Shown: piece by piece, positions 1 to 9,946 of the stretch | How the letters are laid out: every line of letters starts with the position of its first letter | Numbering within the stretch: the first letter of the stretch is position 1 | From: Conyzicola nivalis_A | Lineage (GTDB): Bacteria > Actinomycetota > Actinomycetes > Actinomycetales > Microbacteriaceae | NCBI RefSeq assembly: GCF_040548875.1 | Contig: NZ_JBEPSJ010000001.1 | Location: 496,001 to 560,000, forward strand | Length of the DNA stretch: 64,000 bases | Direction of reading: 5' to 3' | Program-made: the position numbers and the translations under genes | The notes under the pieces: generated by a model | Database searches by the model: none | What the model was told of the DNA's origin: nothing | The model's input: only the letters and a program-made list of their open reading frames with translations

Positions 1-1740
1 GCCAAGAACGGGCAGGATTTCGCTTTCGGTTACAAGCTCGACGACCAGGTGTACGGCCAGCAACGCGAGTTGTCGGTGCACTTCATCACCCCTGAATATC
101 CGTACGACGCTCAGACGATCCGGGCACACAGCACCGGAAAGGACGAACTCCGCGTGATTCTTGAGCCCGATGAACGGGTGCTCTCGGATCTTCGGTTGCT
201 GATCAAGACCGAGAAGTACACCAAGCGAAAGCAGACCACCTCGCTGTCGGCGGTCGAAGACCAGATCCTGCGCTCGAAGGCCGCGCTGAACGTGGAGCGT
301 GAGAAGGAACTCATCGAGCGCATCCGTCGCGCGGCTGGTAAGGCCGGGCTCGTGATCAACGCTGCCAATGTGACCTCGGGCTCACAGGATGCGCTCTCGC
401 GGGTCACGGACGGTTTTCAGGACCTCATCGCCCGCACCTACACCCAGCTCAGTTTGCTCGGGGGTATGAGTTACACCGAGCAGCAGGTCGCTGGGATCGC
501 CAACCCCGACCAGTCGGGGCTGATCGATGATCCGTCGCTATCGAAGCTCGCCGCGCCAGGTGACGAGGTGCTCTCGCACGTGCTGCGACGTGACCGGCTC
601 GGCGAGCAGCTGACCGTCAAATCGATCGTCGATACTTTCCAGGCCAAGCCGTATGGCTGGGACCTCGCCTCGATCGAGGTCGTGATCGCTTGGCTAATCG
701 GCGCATCGAAGATCATCATCACCGTTGATGCGAACGCCCTCAAGCGCAGCGAGGTCGCCGGCGTGCTTCGTAACACGCAGAAGCACTCGCACGCCGTGGT
801 TGCACCCCAAAGGACGTTCGACGAGCGCAAAGTCGCTGCATTTCGCGCCTTCTGCACCGACTTCTTCGACGAGGCCACCGCACCCAAAGACTCGCTCGAG
901 CTCGCTCGCCACGGCAGCGACAAGTTGCGCGGCAAGCTCGACGAACTGAAGGCGCGGATGACCGGCTCGAAGTACCCGTTCGTGTCTCAGCTTGACGCGT
1001 CGATCTCGCTTCTTGAGGAGGTGGTTGGTAAGCCCGACGAGTGGTACCTATCGGAGTTCGCACTCGGCGACGAGCTGCTCGACGCCAAGGAGAGCGTGAT
1101 TGATCCGATTCAGGCGTTCCTCGGCGGCGGGCAGCGGGCGATTTTCGACGACTCGGCCGAGCTGTTGCGGGCGAATATGAGCAACCTCGGGTATCTCGCC
1201 GCAGACAGCGGCGTGGAGGTCACTGCTTTGCTCGATGACCCCCAGGCGTATCGCGGCAGCCGGATGACCCGGCTCAAGCAGGTAACTGACGACCTTCGGG
1301 CTCGCATCGAAGAGGTCCTCGCGGCGAACCGTGCAATGGCTATTGCGGAAATCGAGTCACGCAGGGCTGCGATACTCGGCAGCACGATCTACCACGACGC
1401 GACCGAAGACGCACAGCAGCGCGTCGTCACGATGGTCGATCAGTTGATTACCCGCATCAGCGACGAGCGGCAAGTCGCGCTCGTCCGCGAACTGGGGAAC
1501 GGCTTCGAGGAGAAGGTGTTTCCCTCGCTGCTCGATCAACTCGCGGCGGCCGCGCGCCCCAGAGAAGGAACCGACGATCCGTCACCCGCTCCGGCCAAGC
1601 AGACCGTCTCGGTCAAGACGATCACGGCCACCGGAGTGCACGGCGTACTGGAGTCGCCCGAGGACGTCGACCGATATGTCGCGGCACTCCGAGCGTCGCT
1701 GATCGACGCCCTCAATGACGGGAAGCGGATCGCCCTGTAA
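1..1740 (+). CDS. brxC: BREX P-loop protein BrxC, C-terminal part (5' truncated by window edge)
   Basis: This is the C-terminal 579 residues of BrxC, the very large P-loop ATPase found in BREX phage-defence loci. The frame is open from base 1, so the gene starts to the left and the N-terminal Walker A domain is not visible; complete family members are roughly 1,200 residues. What is visible is a mostly helical, charge-rich C-terminal half with no other recognisable catalytic motif. The identification rests on the opening conserved stretch (FAFGYKLDDQVYGQQRELSV) and on position directly upstream of pglX, as in type 1 BREX. The stop codon lies 16 bp before the pglX ATG, so the two are one transcription unit. 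The 5' partners brxA and brxB are expected off the left edge. Confidence 0.85.
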   Translation, partial: AKNGQDFAFGYKLDDQVYGQQRELSVHFITPEYPYDAQTIRAHSTGKDELRVILEPDERVLSDLRLLIKTEKYTKRKQTTSLSAVEDQILRSKAALNVEREKELIERIRRAAGKAGLVINAANVTSGSQDALSRVTDGFQDLIARTYTQLSLLGGMSYTEQQVAGIANPDQSGLIDDPSLSKLAAPGDEVLSHVLRRDRLGEQLTVKSIVDTFQAKPYGWDLASIEVVIAWLIGASKIIITVDANALKRSEVAGVLRNTQKHSHAVVAPQRTFDERKVAAFRAFCTDFFDEATAPKDSLELARHGSDKLRGKLDELKARMTGSKYPFVSQLDASISLLEEVVGKPDEWYLSEFALGDELLDAKESVIDPIQAFLGGGQRAIFDDSAELLRANMSNLGYLAADSGVEVTALLDDPQAYRGSRMTRLKQVTDDLRARIEEVLAANRAMAIAEIESRRAAILGSTIYHDATEDAQQRVVTMVDQLITRISDERQVALVRELGNGFEEKVFPSLLDQLAAAARPREGTDDPSPAPAKQTVSVKTITATGVHGVLESPEDVDRYVAALRASLIDALNDGKRIAL

Positions 1741-1756
1741 TGGAAAAGACACCTTG

Positions 1757-4700
1757 ATGGAAACCGCACCTCTCAAGTCCTTCGCCACATGGGCGCGCAC
1801 TGCCCTGATTCGCGAAGTCAACGCGCGCATCGTCGCGGTGCTCGCTCCGGCCTCCACGGATCGAGTCGAAAGTGCCAGCGCGGTCGCCGCGCTCGAACGC
1901 GATATCGCGGCGGAGGGCGGAGGCGACGCGGTTGCCGACAAAGTTGCCTACACCTGGTTCAACCGCATCATCGCTCTTCGCTTCATGGATGCCAACGGCT
2001 ACACCGGAATCGGCGTCGTCTCGCCCGCGCGCGGGCAGACCACCGGGCAACCAGAAGTGCTGGCCGATGCCAAGCGTGGCAACATCGATTTCGCCGTCGT
2101 CATGAACAAGCGCGGCATCGAGACTATAACAGCGTTGCTCGACGGTACCCGTCGCAGCGACGACCCACAGGGCGAGGCATACGCCTTGCTGCTGGCCGAG
2201 TACTGCCGCCATTGGAACCGCTCCATGCCGTTCATGTTCGAACGCGAAGGCGACTACACGGAGCTACTTATCCCCGCCAACATGCTCGCCGACGACTCCG
2301 TGGTCGCCCGCGCCGCCACCGTGCTTACCGAGGATGTCTGCCGAGATGTCGAGGTCATCGGCTGGCTATACCAGTTCTACATCTCGGAACGGAAAGACGA
2401 GGTGTTCGCCGGGTTCAAGAAGAACAAGAAGGCCGGCGCCGCCGAGATCCCTGCGGCCACCCAGCTATTCACCCCGCACTGGATTGTCCGCTACCTCGTC
2501 GAGAACTCCCTTGGCCGCCTCTGGATGCTCAATCGCCCGTCCTCAGGACTCGTCGACCGGATGCAGTACTACGTCGAACCGGTCGACGAGGAGTCCGACT
2601 TCCTCAGAGTTTCCAGCCCGGAGGAGCTGAAGGTCATGGACCCAGCCGTCGGCTCCGGGCACATGCTCACCTACGCCTTTGATCTCCTTTACGCGATATA
2701 TGAAGAAGAGGGGTACGCGCCCGCCGACATCCCAGGACTCATCCTCCAAAACAACCTCTATGGGACCGAGATTGACCCGCGCGCCGGAGTATTGGCAGCG
2801 TTCGCGCTCGCGATGAAGGCGCGGGCTAAGCAGCGCACGTTCTTCTCGAGAGGCATCCAGCCGCATATTTGTGTCCTCACGGCTATCCGGTTCGACGAGC
2901 AAGAACTTGACTACCTCGCAGAACCGGGTATTCGAACAGCACTGACGGACGCATATCACGACCACGATCGCTCCGACGTGGACGATTTTTGGAATACCTT
3001 CGAGCGTGCTGACACGTTTGGCTCGCTAATCCAACCACGAGCCGAGTTTCTCGCTCCGCTCAAACGGCACCTTGAAGATCGCCCGCCAAAGGATGGTGAT
3101 CTGCTTGCCGACAAAGTATTTAGCAGGGCCATCCGTGTTACGCAACAGGCGGAGTACCTGTCGCGCTCATACTCGGTCATCGTCGCCAACCCGCCGTACA
3201 TGGGAAGCGGGAACATGAGCGACCTGCTTGGCGAATACGCCAGCATCAACTATCCAGGCAGCAAGTCCAACCTTTACGCAATGTTCGTGGAGCGTTGCAT
3301 GGCTTTTGCCAGCAGGAAAGGGATCGTTGGCATGATCACCATGGAGGGGTGGATGTTCTTGGGGTCGTTCGCCGGTCTCAGGCAGCGCCTTCTACGATCG
3401 AACGCTGTGAGGAACATGGCGCATCTCGGGGTCGGCGCGTTTGACAGCATCGGCGGTCAAGTCGTTGCTACCTCGGCATTCATACTCGCCACGGATATCG
3501 GGCAGGATTCACCGGCCGCGTATGTCCGCCTTGTCGAGGAGCCAAACGAGGCAGCAAAGTCTTCCGTCCTACGGAGTGCGGTGAAAGATGCAGGTCATCC
3601 GGAACGTCACAGGGTGAATGCTCAAGCACTATTGGAGATCCCTAGCGCAATCATGGCCTACTGGATGCAACCTGAGGCTGTTGAAGCCTTTCGGCTCGGT
3701 ACCGTTAGCCAGCATGCGCAATCGGAAGGCGCAGTAAAGACGGGGGACAACGCGCGCTATCTCCGAATGGTCTGGGAGGTAAGCGCGAAAGAGATCGGGG
3801 AGAGCAATCACTGGAGGCGGCACCCAAAAGGAGGCGGATTCCGTCGCTGGTATGGAAACGTTGACACCGTGGTCGACTGGTCTGCGTCGGCGCGAGCGCA
3901 TTATCGCAACGATCGGATCGCTCGCATTCCATCTAAAGAGATTTGGGGTCTCACTGGGATAACTTGGTCTTCTGTATCCACAGATCGGGCATCGTTTCGC
4001 TTGTTGGAATCGCATGAAATCGCGAACAATGCCGCGTTGTTCATATTTCCAAACGACCCCAGCCGAATACACTCGATCCTCGGGTATCTGAACTCTGACT
4101 TCGCAGCCGAGTATCTTGAAGCGGTTGCCCCTACGATCAACTATCTTGTCGGGGATGTGATGTCGCTTCCACTCCCGGCAGAATTCGTTGACGAAAAAAC
4201 ACTAAACACTAATGTTGAGAAGCTCATCAGCCTTTCCCACGACCTGTGGGATGAGTCAGAGACGAGTGCCGGGTTCGCACGGTTGCACCTCCTTGAGCTC
4301 GGCGCGGCAAGACTGGGCGATGCATTGTTCTCTACCGCCCGCCAGCAGGCCGAGCGGTTAGATCGAATTCGCGCCGTTGAAGAGGACAACGAACGTCTAC
4401 TCCGCCTCACGTTTGGCCATATCGCGGCACCAATGCGTTCCACTCGCCAGAGTGCCAGCCGGCATACATCCGGTCCCCAGTACCGCGATCTCTTGCTAGA
4501 TCTGGTGTCGTACTCGGTTGGCTGTATGTTCGGCCGTTACAGCCTTGACAAGCCGGAGCTGATCCTCGCTAGCCAGGGCGAGACATTGCAGGAGTATCTG
4601 GCGAAGGTGCCCAGGCCGTCGTTCATGCCGGACAATGACAACATCATCCCGATCGTGGATGGCGACTGGTTTGAGGACGACATCGTGGCGAGATTCCGGC

Positions 4701-5218
4701 AGTTCCTGCGGGTCGCGTTCGGTGAAGAGTACTTCGAGGAAAACCTCCGCTTCGTCACCGAGTCACTCGGGGTGAAGGATTTGCGCGACTACTTCGTGAA
4801 GTCCTTTTACAAGGATCATGTGCAGCGGTACAAGAAGCGTCCGATCTACTGGTTGTTCTCCAGCCCAAAGGGGTCGTTCAATGCGCTCATGTACATGCAC
4901 CGCTACACGACGTCGACCGTCTCGACGGTCCTGAACGAGTACCTACGCGAGTTCAAGTCGAAGCTGGAGGCCAGCCGCCAGCACCACGAGCGTCTCGTGC
5001 TCGGTACGGGCACACCACGCGAGAAGGCGGCGGCTGAAAAAGAGGTTGACCGCCTGCGCAAAGTGCTGCTCGAACTCGACGAGTACGAGCATGATGTGCT
5101 CTACCCGCTCGCAACCCAGCAACTGGCCATCGATCTCGACGACGGCGTGAAGGTCAACTACCCGAAGTTCGGCGCGGCGCTCAAGAAGATCCCCGGCTTG
5201 GAGGCGAGCGATGAGTGA
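1757..5218 (+). CDS. pglX: BREX adenine-specific DNA methyltransferase PglX
   Basis: PglX is the BREX N6-adenine methyltransferase: it marks host DNA at the BREX motif and is also needed for defence. The 1,153-residue product has SAM-binding motif I DPAVGSGHM from residue 295 and the catalytic NPPY motif at residues 478-481, followed by a long C-terminal target-recognition part, a normal size for the family. ATG 1757 is chosen because the open frame further upstream lies inside brxC. The end overlaps pglZ by 8 nt (5211-5218), indicating translational coupling. The middle (about 3.2-4.3 kb) is visibly more A/T-rich and uses rarer codons than the flanks, as often seen in exchanged target-recognition regions; that reading is inference. 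Confidence 0.95.
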   Translation: METAPLKSFATWARTALIREVNARIVAVLAPASTDRVESASAVAALERDIAAEGGGDAVADKVAYTWFNRIIALRFMDANGYTGIGVVSPARGQTTGQPEVLADAKRGNIDFAVVMNKRGIETITALLDGTRRSDDPQGEAYALLLAEYCRHWNRSMPFMFEREGDYTELLIPANMLADDSVVARAATVLTEDVCRDVEVIGWLYQFYISERKDEVFAGFKKNKKAGAAEIPAATQLFTPHWIVRYLVENSLGRLWMLNRPSSGLVDRMQYYVEPVDEESDFLRVSSPEELKVMDPAVGSGHMLTYAFDLLYAIYEEEGYAPADIPGLILQNNLYGTEIDPRAGVLAAFALAMKARAKQRTFFSRGIQPHICVLTAIRFDEQELDYLAEPGIRTALTDAYHDHDRSDVDDFWNTFERADTFGSLIQPRAEFLAPLKRHLEDRPPKDGDLLADKVFSRAIRVTQQAEYLSRSYSVIVANPPYMGSGNMSDLLGEYASINYPGSKSNLYAMFVERCMAFASRKGIVGMITMEGWMFLGSFAGLRQRLLRSNAVRNMAHLGVGAFDSIGGQVVATSAFILATDIGQDSPAAYVRLVEEPNEAAKSSVLRSAVKDAGHPERHRVNAQALLEIPSAIMAYWMQPEAVEAFRLGTVSQHAQSEGAVKTGDNARYLRMVWEVSAKEIGESNHWRRHPKGGGFRRWYGNVDTVVDWSASARAHYRNDRIARIPSKEIWGLTGITWSSVSTDRASFRLLESHEIANNAALFIFPNDPSRIHSILGYLNSDFAAEYLEAVAPTINYLVGDVMSLPLPAEFVDEKTLNTNVEKLISLSHDLWDESETSAGFARLHLLELGAARLGDALFSTARQQAERLDRIRAVEEDNERLLRLTFGHIAAPMRSTRQSASRHTSGPQYRDLLLDLVSYSVGCMFGRYSLDKPELILASQGETLQEYLAKVPRPSFMPDNDNIIPIVDGDWFEDDIVARFRQFLRVAFGEEYFEENLRFVTESLGVKDLRDYFVKSFYKDHVQRYKKRPIYWLFSSPKGSFNALMYMHRYTTSTVSTVLNEYLREFKSKLEASRQHHERLVLGTGTPREKAAAEKEVDRLRKVLLELDEYEHDVLYPLATQQLAIDLDDGVKVNYPKFGAALKKIPGLEASDE

Positions 5219-7706
5219 AACCAGCGCTGTGAGGGAGCACCTGGCACGTCAGTTCGACTCACAGCGCGTCGTGTTCTGGCATGACCCAGACGGTGAGTAT
5301 GCGGGCGACCTCCACGCGCTCGGCCTAGATGGCGTCGAGACGGTGCGTGTAGAGAACAACGAGTACGCGGTCAAAAACCGGCTGCTGCACGACGCGCCGA
5401 AGACCAAGTTCCTCGTCTATCGCGCGGGATCTGTCCCGACCGGGGTCTCGAACTGGCTGCTCGACCTCGAACTGGCCTACGGAGTATTTACGGCCGACCG
5501 CACTTCCCTAATGCAGCAAGACCTTGCCCTGACTGCAGACGGCATCGACGAAGTTGTCCGTGTGCACGAGAAGTTCTTCCGGGCCGCGAAGCGTGTTCAG
5601 AGCCTCAAGGCGCTGCTCGATCCAGATGATGATGCTGACAAGCTGCGGGCGAAGATGCTGGCGGTGCTTCTCGGACAACGCGAGCATAGCCTGCTCGAAC
5701 TCATGCGCGCGCTGCTGATAGAAAACGCCGCCGGCGGTGATGCAAAATACCGTGCGCTAGTCGACCACGGGCTCGACGAGTTCCACTGGAAGGGCGCCGC
5801 TGCGATCTACGGCTACACGGCGCAAAGCCCGAGTGTCGATGACTTCGCACTGTGGGTGTTCCGCCAGGCGATCGACGGGTTTAAGTCAGATCGCCCGAGC
5901 GCGCTGCGCAATATCCAGCTTGACTTCGCGAGTCTGCGCAACGACCGACGCAGCACGGTCGCACTCACTGCCCTCGCAAGGCGTGCTGCATTGGATCTCG
6001 ACTACGTGAGCAGGATCGAGAACGCCACGTTCCGTGACCTTGCGGGCAACGATCTGTTCGAGGAGGTCGAACGCAAGATCATCAGCGACCTAGCCCGTGC
6101 CGTCGCCGAACGCACGGTCACCGCGCGCGACGTCAGCGACGTCATTCGGAGTCGCCAGAGCAGCATTTGGGTCGACGGTTACCGCATGCTGTACGCGGCC
6201 ATCGGCAGTGCATCCGAGCTGCTGAGCGAGTTGACTTCGCTGAAGCTCACTGTGTCGTCGTTCGACGAGGGGCTCGACCGCTACCGGCGTGAGTGGTTTC
6301 GCGTTGACCAGCTCTACCGGCAGTTTGTTTTCGCCGCGCGTACGGCCGAGCACTCCGGGCCGCTGGAGGCTCTGCGTGCCGAGGTGGAGAAGTTCTACGC
6401 GAACAAATTCCTCTACGAGCTGGGCAACGCCTGGCAGCAGCAGGTCGATGCGACGGATCGGTGGCGTTCGGCGGTGCTACGACCGCAGACCGCGTTCTAC
6501 GCAGAGCATGTCGCTCCGATAATTCGCGATGGCCGCAAGAAGGCCGTCGTCATCATCTCGGACGCCTTGCGCTATGAGGTTGCCGAAGAACTCGGCACGC
6601 GTATTCGGCAGGAAGACCGGTTCGACGCGACCCTCGACGCCGTGCTCGGCGTGCTGCCCAGCTACACCCAACTCGGCATGGCCGCGCTTCTTCCACACAA
6701 GATGATCGGGCACTCGAAGGCTGGCGACCCCGTACTCGTTGATGGGCAGCGCTCCGACGGCACGGCAAACCGCAACAAGGTTCTCGGTGCTGTCGACGGC
6801 AAAGCGATCCAGGCAGAAGACGTGCTTTCGCTTTCTCGGGACGAGCTGCGTGAGCTCTATACGCAGCACCAAGTGCTGTACGTCTACCACGACCGCATCG
6901 ATGCGACCGGCGACAAAGCGCGTACCGAACGCCAGGTCTTCGAGGCAGCCGACGACGCGCTTCGCGAGCTGGTTGATCTCGTCAAGCGCCTCACGAACGC
7001 CAACGCGACCAATATTCTTATCACCGCAGACCACGGGTTTCTTTTCCAGGACACCGCGCTCACTGATTCTTTCTACCTCTCCACGCTCCCACAGGGCGAT
7101 GACGTCATCGTCACCAACCGCCGATATGTGCTTGGTCGTGGGTTGAAAGACGACCCGGCATTCCGCACCTTTGCCCCGGAGCAGCTCGGCCTTGACAGCG
7201 ACCTTCAGGTGCAGATCCCGAAGTCGATCCATCGACTGCGCCTGCCGGGTGCCGGTTCGCGGTTCGTGCACGGCGGCGCTGCGTTGCAGGAGATCGTCGT
7301 GCCCGTGCTGACTATCAACAAAAAGCGCAAAAGCGACACCCGACTGGTCAACGTCGAAGTGCTGCCGGAGTCCGACAAGATCACCACCGGCCAGCTCGTC
7401 GTCAAGTTGTTCCAGTCGGAACCGGTCAGCGAGAAGGTGCAGCCCCGTGTGGTGCGCGCTGGCCTCTATGTGGGCGAGTCGCTGATCTCCAACGAGCCCG
7501 AGCTAACCTTTGGCCAGGAGTCGACCGACAAGCGTGACCGCTATCAGAGCGCGCACATGCTGTTGAGCCAAGACGCGAACGAGTTCAACAACCGAGCCGT
7601 CGAGTTCCGGCTCGAGGAACGCATCCCGAACACTAACCAGTGGCGCGTGTATGCCAAGGCGATGTACACGCTGAAGCGGTCGTTCGCCTCGGACTTCGAT
7701 TTCTAG
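5211..7706 (+). CDS. pglZ: BREX alkaline-phosphatase-superfamily protein PglZ
   Basis: PglZ is the core BREX protein of the alkaline phosphatase superfamily and works in complex with the other BREX proteins; family members have metal-dependent nuclease or phosphodiesterase-like chemistry. The 831-residue protein carries the metal-site signature ISDALRYE with Asp451 and the second signature TADHGF with Asp607 and His608, as expected for an intact active site. The ATG at 5211 overlaps the pglX stop and is preceded by a GGAGG-like Shine-Dalgarno about 5200. brxL follows after 12 bp. Length and gene order (brxC-pglX-pglZ-brxL) fit type 1 BREX. Confidence 0.95.
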   Translation: MSETSAVREHLARQFDSQRVVFWHDPDGEYAGDLHALGLDGVETVRVENNEYAVKNRLLHDAPKTKFLVYRAGSVPTGVSNWLLDLELAYGVFTADRTSLMQQDLALTADGIDEVVRVHEKFFRAAKRVQSLKALLDPDDDADKLRAKMLAVLLGQREHSLLELMRALLIENAAGGDAKYRALVDHGLDEFHWKGAAAIYGYTAQSPSVDDFALWVFRQAIDGFKSDRPSALRNIQLDFASLRNDRRSTVALTALARRAALDLDYVSRIENATFRDLAGNDLFEEVERKIISDLARAVAERTVTARDVSDVIRSRQSSIWVDGYRMLYAAIGSASELLSELTSLKLTVSSFDEGLDRYRREWFRVDQLYRQFVFAARTAEHSGPLEALRAEVEKFYANKFLYELGNAWQQQVDATDRWRSAVLRPQTAFYAEHVAPIIRDGRKKAVVIISDALRYEVAEELGTRIRQEDRFDATLDAVLGVLPSYTQLGMAALLPHKMIGHSKAGDPVLVDGQRSDGTANRNKVLGAVDGKAIQAEDVLSLSRDELRELYTQHQVLYVYHDRIDATGDKARTERQVFEAADDALRELVDLVKRLTNANATNILITADHGFLFQDTALTDSFYLSTLPQGDDVIVTNRRYVLGRGLKDDPAFRTFAPEQLGLDSDLQVQIPKSIHRLRLPGAGSRFVHGGAALQEIVVPVLTINKKRKSDTRLVNVEVLPESDKITTGQLVVKLFQSEPVSEKVQPRVVRAGLYVGESLISNEPELTFGQESTDKRDRYQSAHMLLSQDANEFNNRAVEFRLEERIPNTNQWRVYAKAMYTLKRSFASDFDF

Positions 7707-7718
7707 GATAGGACAGCC

Positions 7719-9848
7719 ATGACACTTGACAGCGTCACGCAGCCGGAGGGCGACGCGCCTGAAAGCGGAGCAGCCGCAGTCCCGCCGCCGCAGACTGACC
7801 TCGACCGCAAGATCAATGAGCACTTCGCCGGAGCGGTGGTCCGTAAGGACCTCGTAAAGGCGGTCAAGGGCAACGCGATTGTGCCGTCGTACGTGCTGGA
7901 ATACCTACTCGGCCAATATGCGGCATCCGACGACGAGGCGACGATTCAAGCGGGCATCGGCCGCGTGCGGGAGATTCTCGCCCAGCACTATGTGCATCGC
8001 AACGAGTCAGAACTCGTCAAGTCAAAGATCAAGGAGCGCGGGCGCTACCGGGTCATCGACAAAGTCAGCGTCGCGCTGAACGAGAAGGATGACGTCTACC
8101 AAGCCTCGTTCGCCAACCTTGGGATCAGCGGTGTCGTCGACTCCGCAACTGTCACCGCACACCAGAAGTTGCTCGTCGGTGGGGTCTGGTGTCTGTGCGA
8201 TGTCGAGTACTTTCACTCCGATGACGCCCGTGTTTCGCCCTGGATTCTCGGATCACTCAAGCCGATCCAGATGTCGAACTTCGACTTTGACGGCTACCTC
8301 GCCTCCCGAGCCGCGTTCACCACTGATGAGTGGATCGACCTGCTAATCCAGTCCATCGGGTTCAACCCCGAAATGTTTGGTCGGCGCGCGAAGCTGCTGC
8401 AGCTAGTGCGCTTGATCCCATTCGTCGAGCGCAACTACAACCTCGTCGAGCTAGGACCCAAGGGCACTGGTAAGTCACACATTTACTCAGAGTTCTCGCC
8501 GCACGGGATGTTGATCTCAGGCGGCGAAGTGACCGTACCGAAGTTGTTCGTGAACAACGCAAACGGGCGCCTCGGGCTCGTCGGGTACTGGGATGTTGTC
8601 GCATTTGACGAGTTCGCGGGCAAGAAGAAGCGAACCGACAAGGCGCTCGTCGACATTATGAAGAACTACATGGCGAACAAGTCGTTCTCGCGTGGTGTTG
8701 AGACCCTCGGCGCGGAGGCCTCCATTGTGTTCGTCGGTAACACTTCGCACACTGTGCCGTTCATGCTCAAGCACTCCGATTTGTTCGACGAGCTGCCCGA
8801 GAGCTATCACGACCCGGCATATCTCGACCGCCTGCATTTCTATATCCCAGGGTGGGAGATCGACACGATCCGCAGCGAGATGTTCTCGGACGGCTACGGG
8901 TTCGTGGTCGACTACATCGCTGAAGTACTGAAGTCGATGCGCAACTTCGACTATTCGGACCGCTACCAGCAGTACTTCACGCTCGGATCAGACATCTCGA
9001 CTCGCGATCGTGACGGGATCCACAAGACTTTCTCGGGGCTAATGAAGCTCATCTACCCCCATGGTGAAGCAACCGCTGAACAGATTGAGGAATTGCTGCG
9101 CTTGGCAATTGAAGGGCGTAAGCGCGTCAAGGATCAGATCCTGCGAATCGACTCGACGATGGCCGAAGTGAAGTTCGGCTATTCAGACGTAGCCGGTGTG
9201 TGGCATGCGGTATCCACGCTCGAAGAAGACGAGTACCCGAAGTACTATCACCGGCGGTCTGCGAAGGGAGCCGGCGACGTTGCGAGCGACGAACACACCA
9301 ATCCTCGGCAGGGCGTTGAAGAGCCGATCGAGGTGGCTCCGCCTGCCGAGCCGACATTCTTCGAGGGGCACCGAGAGTACCAGGAGAACCAACGCGGCGT
9401 CTCGTACGATGCCATGCTGCTGTCGTATTTGCGCGGCGCAACTGACATCACGATCGTCGACCCGTACATCCGTCTCCCACACCAGGGTCGCAATCTTGTG
9501 GACCTTCTGGCTCTCCTTGCTGCCGCGAAAGATCCTGCTGACGAGATCGCCGTCACCCTCCTAACGAAGGAGGACACCGGCGAGTTCCAAAGGCAGCACT
9601 TGCTCATGATGAATGAGATCCAGGACGGAGCTGCGGCCGTGGGGATCAAATTTGCGGTCGTCTGGGACGAGACAATCCACGATCGTTCCATTAGAGCGGA
9701 CAACGGCTGGAAGATCCTGCTTGGGCGCGGGCTCGACATATTCCAGAAGGGTTCTGGCAGCCAATTCGACCTCGGTGCGCGTCGCCAGGAGTTCCGCCAG
9801 GTCGTCGCCTTCGGCGTCACCTACATTCGCGAGAAAGCGAATCGGTGA
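7719..9848 (+). CDS. brxL: BREX AAA+ protein BrxL with a PLD-like C-terminal domain
   Basis: BrxL is the AAA+ ATPase of type 1 BREX, a DNA-binding ring protein usually described as Lon-protease-like. The 709-residue product has Walker A GPKGTGKS from residue 246 and Walker B VVAFDEF with Asp297. I do not see a Lon Ser-Lys protease signature. Instead residues about 560-709 resemble the phospholipase-D-like MIT_C fold, with a conserved run around His654 (HDRSIRADNGW then LLGRGLDIF). The N-terminal 170 residues match the usual BrxL entry domain. The ATG has an AGGATAGGA ribosome site and follows pglZ by 12 bp. The AAA+ core makes the BrxL call secure; the C-terminal domain call is by motif recognition only. 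Confidence 0.9.
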   Translation: MTLDSVTQPEGDAPESGAAAVPPPQTDLDRKINEHFAGAVVRKDLVKAVKGNAIVPSYVLEYLLGQYAASDDEATIQAGIGRVREILAQHYVHRNESELVKSKIKERGRYRVIDKVSVALNEKDDVYQASFANLGISGVVDSATVTAHQKLLVGGVWCLCDVEYFHSDDARVSPWILGSLKPIQMSNFDFDGYLASRAAFTTDEWIDLLIQSIGFNPEMFGRRAKLLQLVRLIPFVERNYNLVELGPKGTGKSHIYSEFSPHGMLISGGEVTVPKLFVNNANGRLGLVGYWDVVAFDEFAGKKKRTDKALVDIMKNYMANKSFSRGVETLGAEASIVFVGNTSHTVPFMLKHSDLFDELPESYHDPAYLDRLHFYIPGWEIDTIRSEMFSDGYGFVVDYIAEVLKSMRNFDYSDRYQQYFTLGSDISTRDRDGIHKTFSGLMKLIYPHGEATAEQIEELLRLAIEGRKRVKDQILRIDSTMAEVKFGYSDVAGVWHAVSTLEEDEYPKYYHRRSAKGAGDVASDEHTNPRQGVEEPIEVAPPAEPTFFEGHREYQENQRGVSYDAMLLSYLRGATDITIVDPYIRLPHQGRNLVDLLALLAAAKDPADEIAVTLLTKEDTGEFQRQHLLMMNEIQDGAAAVGIKFAVVWDETIHDRSIRADNGWKILLGRGLDIFQKGSGSQFDLGARRQEFRQVVAFGVTYIREKANR

Positions 9849-9946
9849 CGCCTCATTGATTTGTTTGTCGTTCAACGACACCTCGGGCATCAGGTGCTAC
9901 GGCGGGTCAGAATTCATGGGACGATCGTTGCAGGGGAGAGTTGAGT

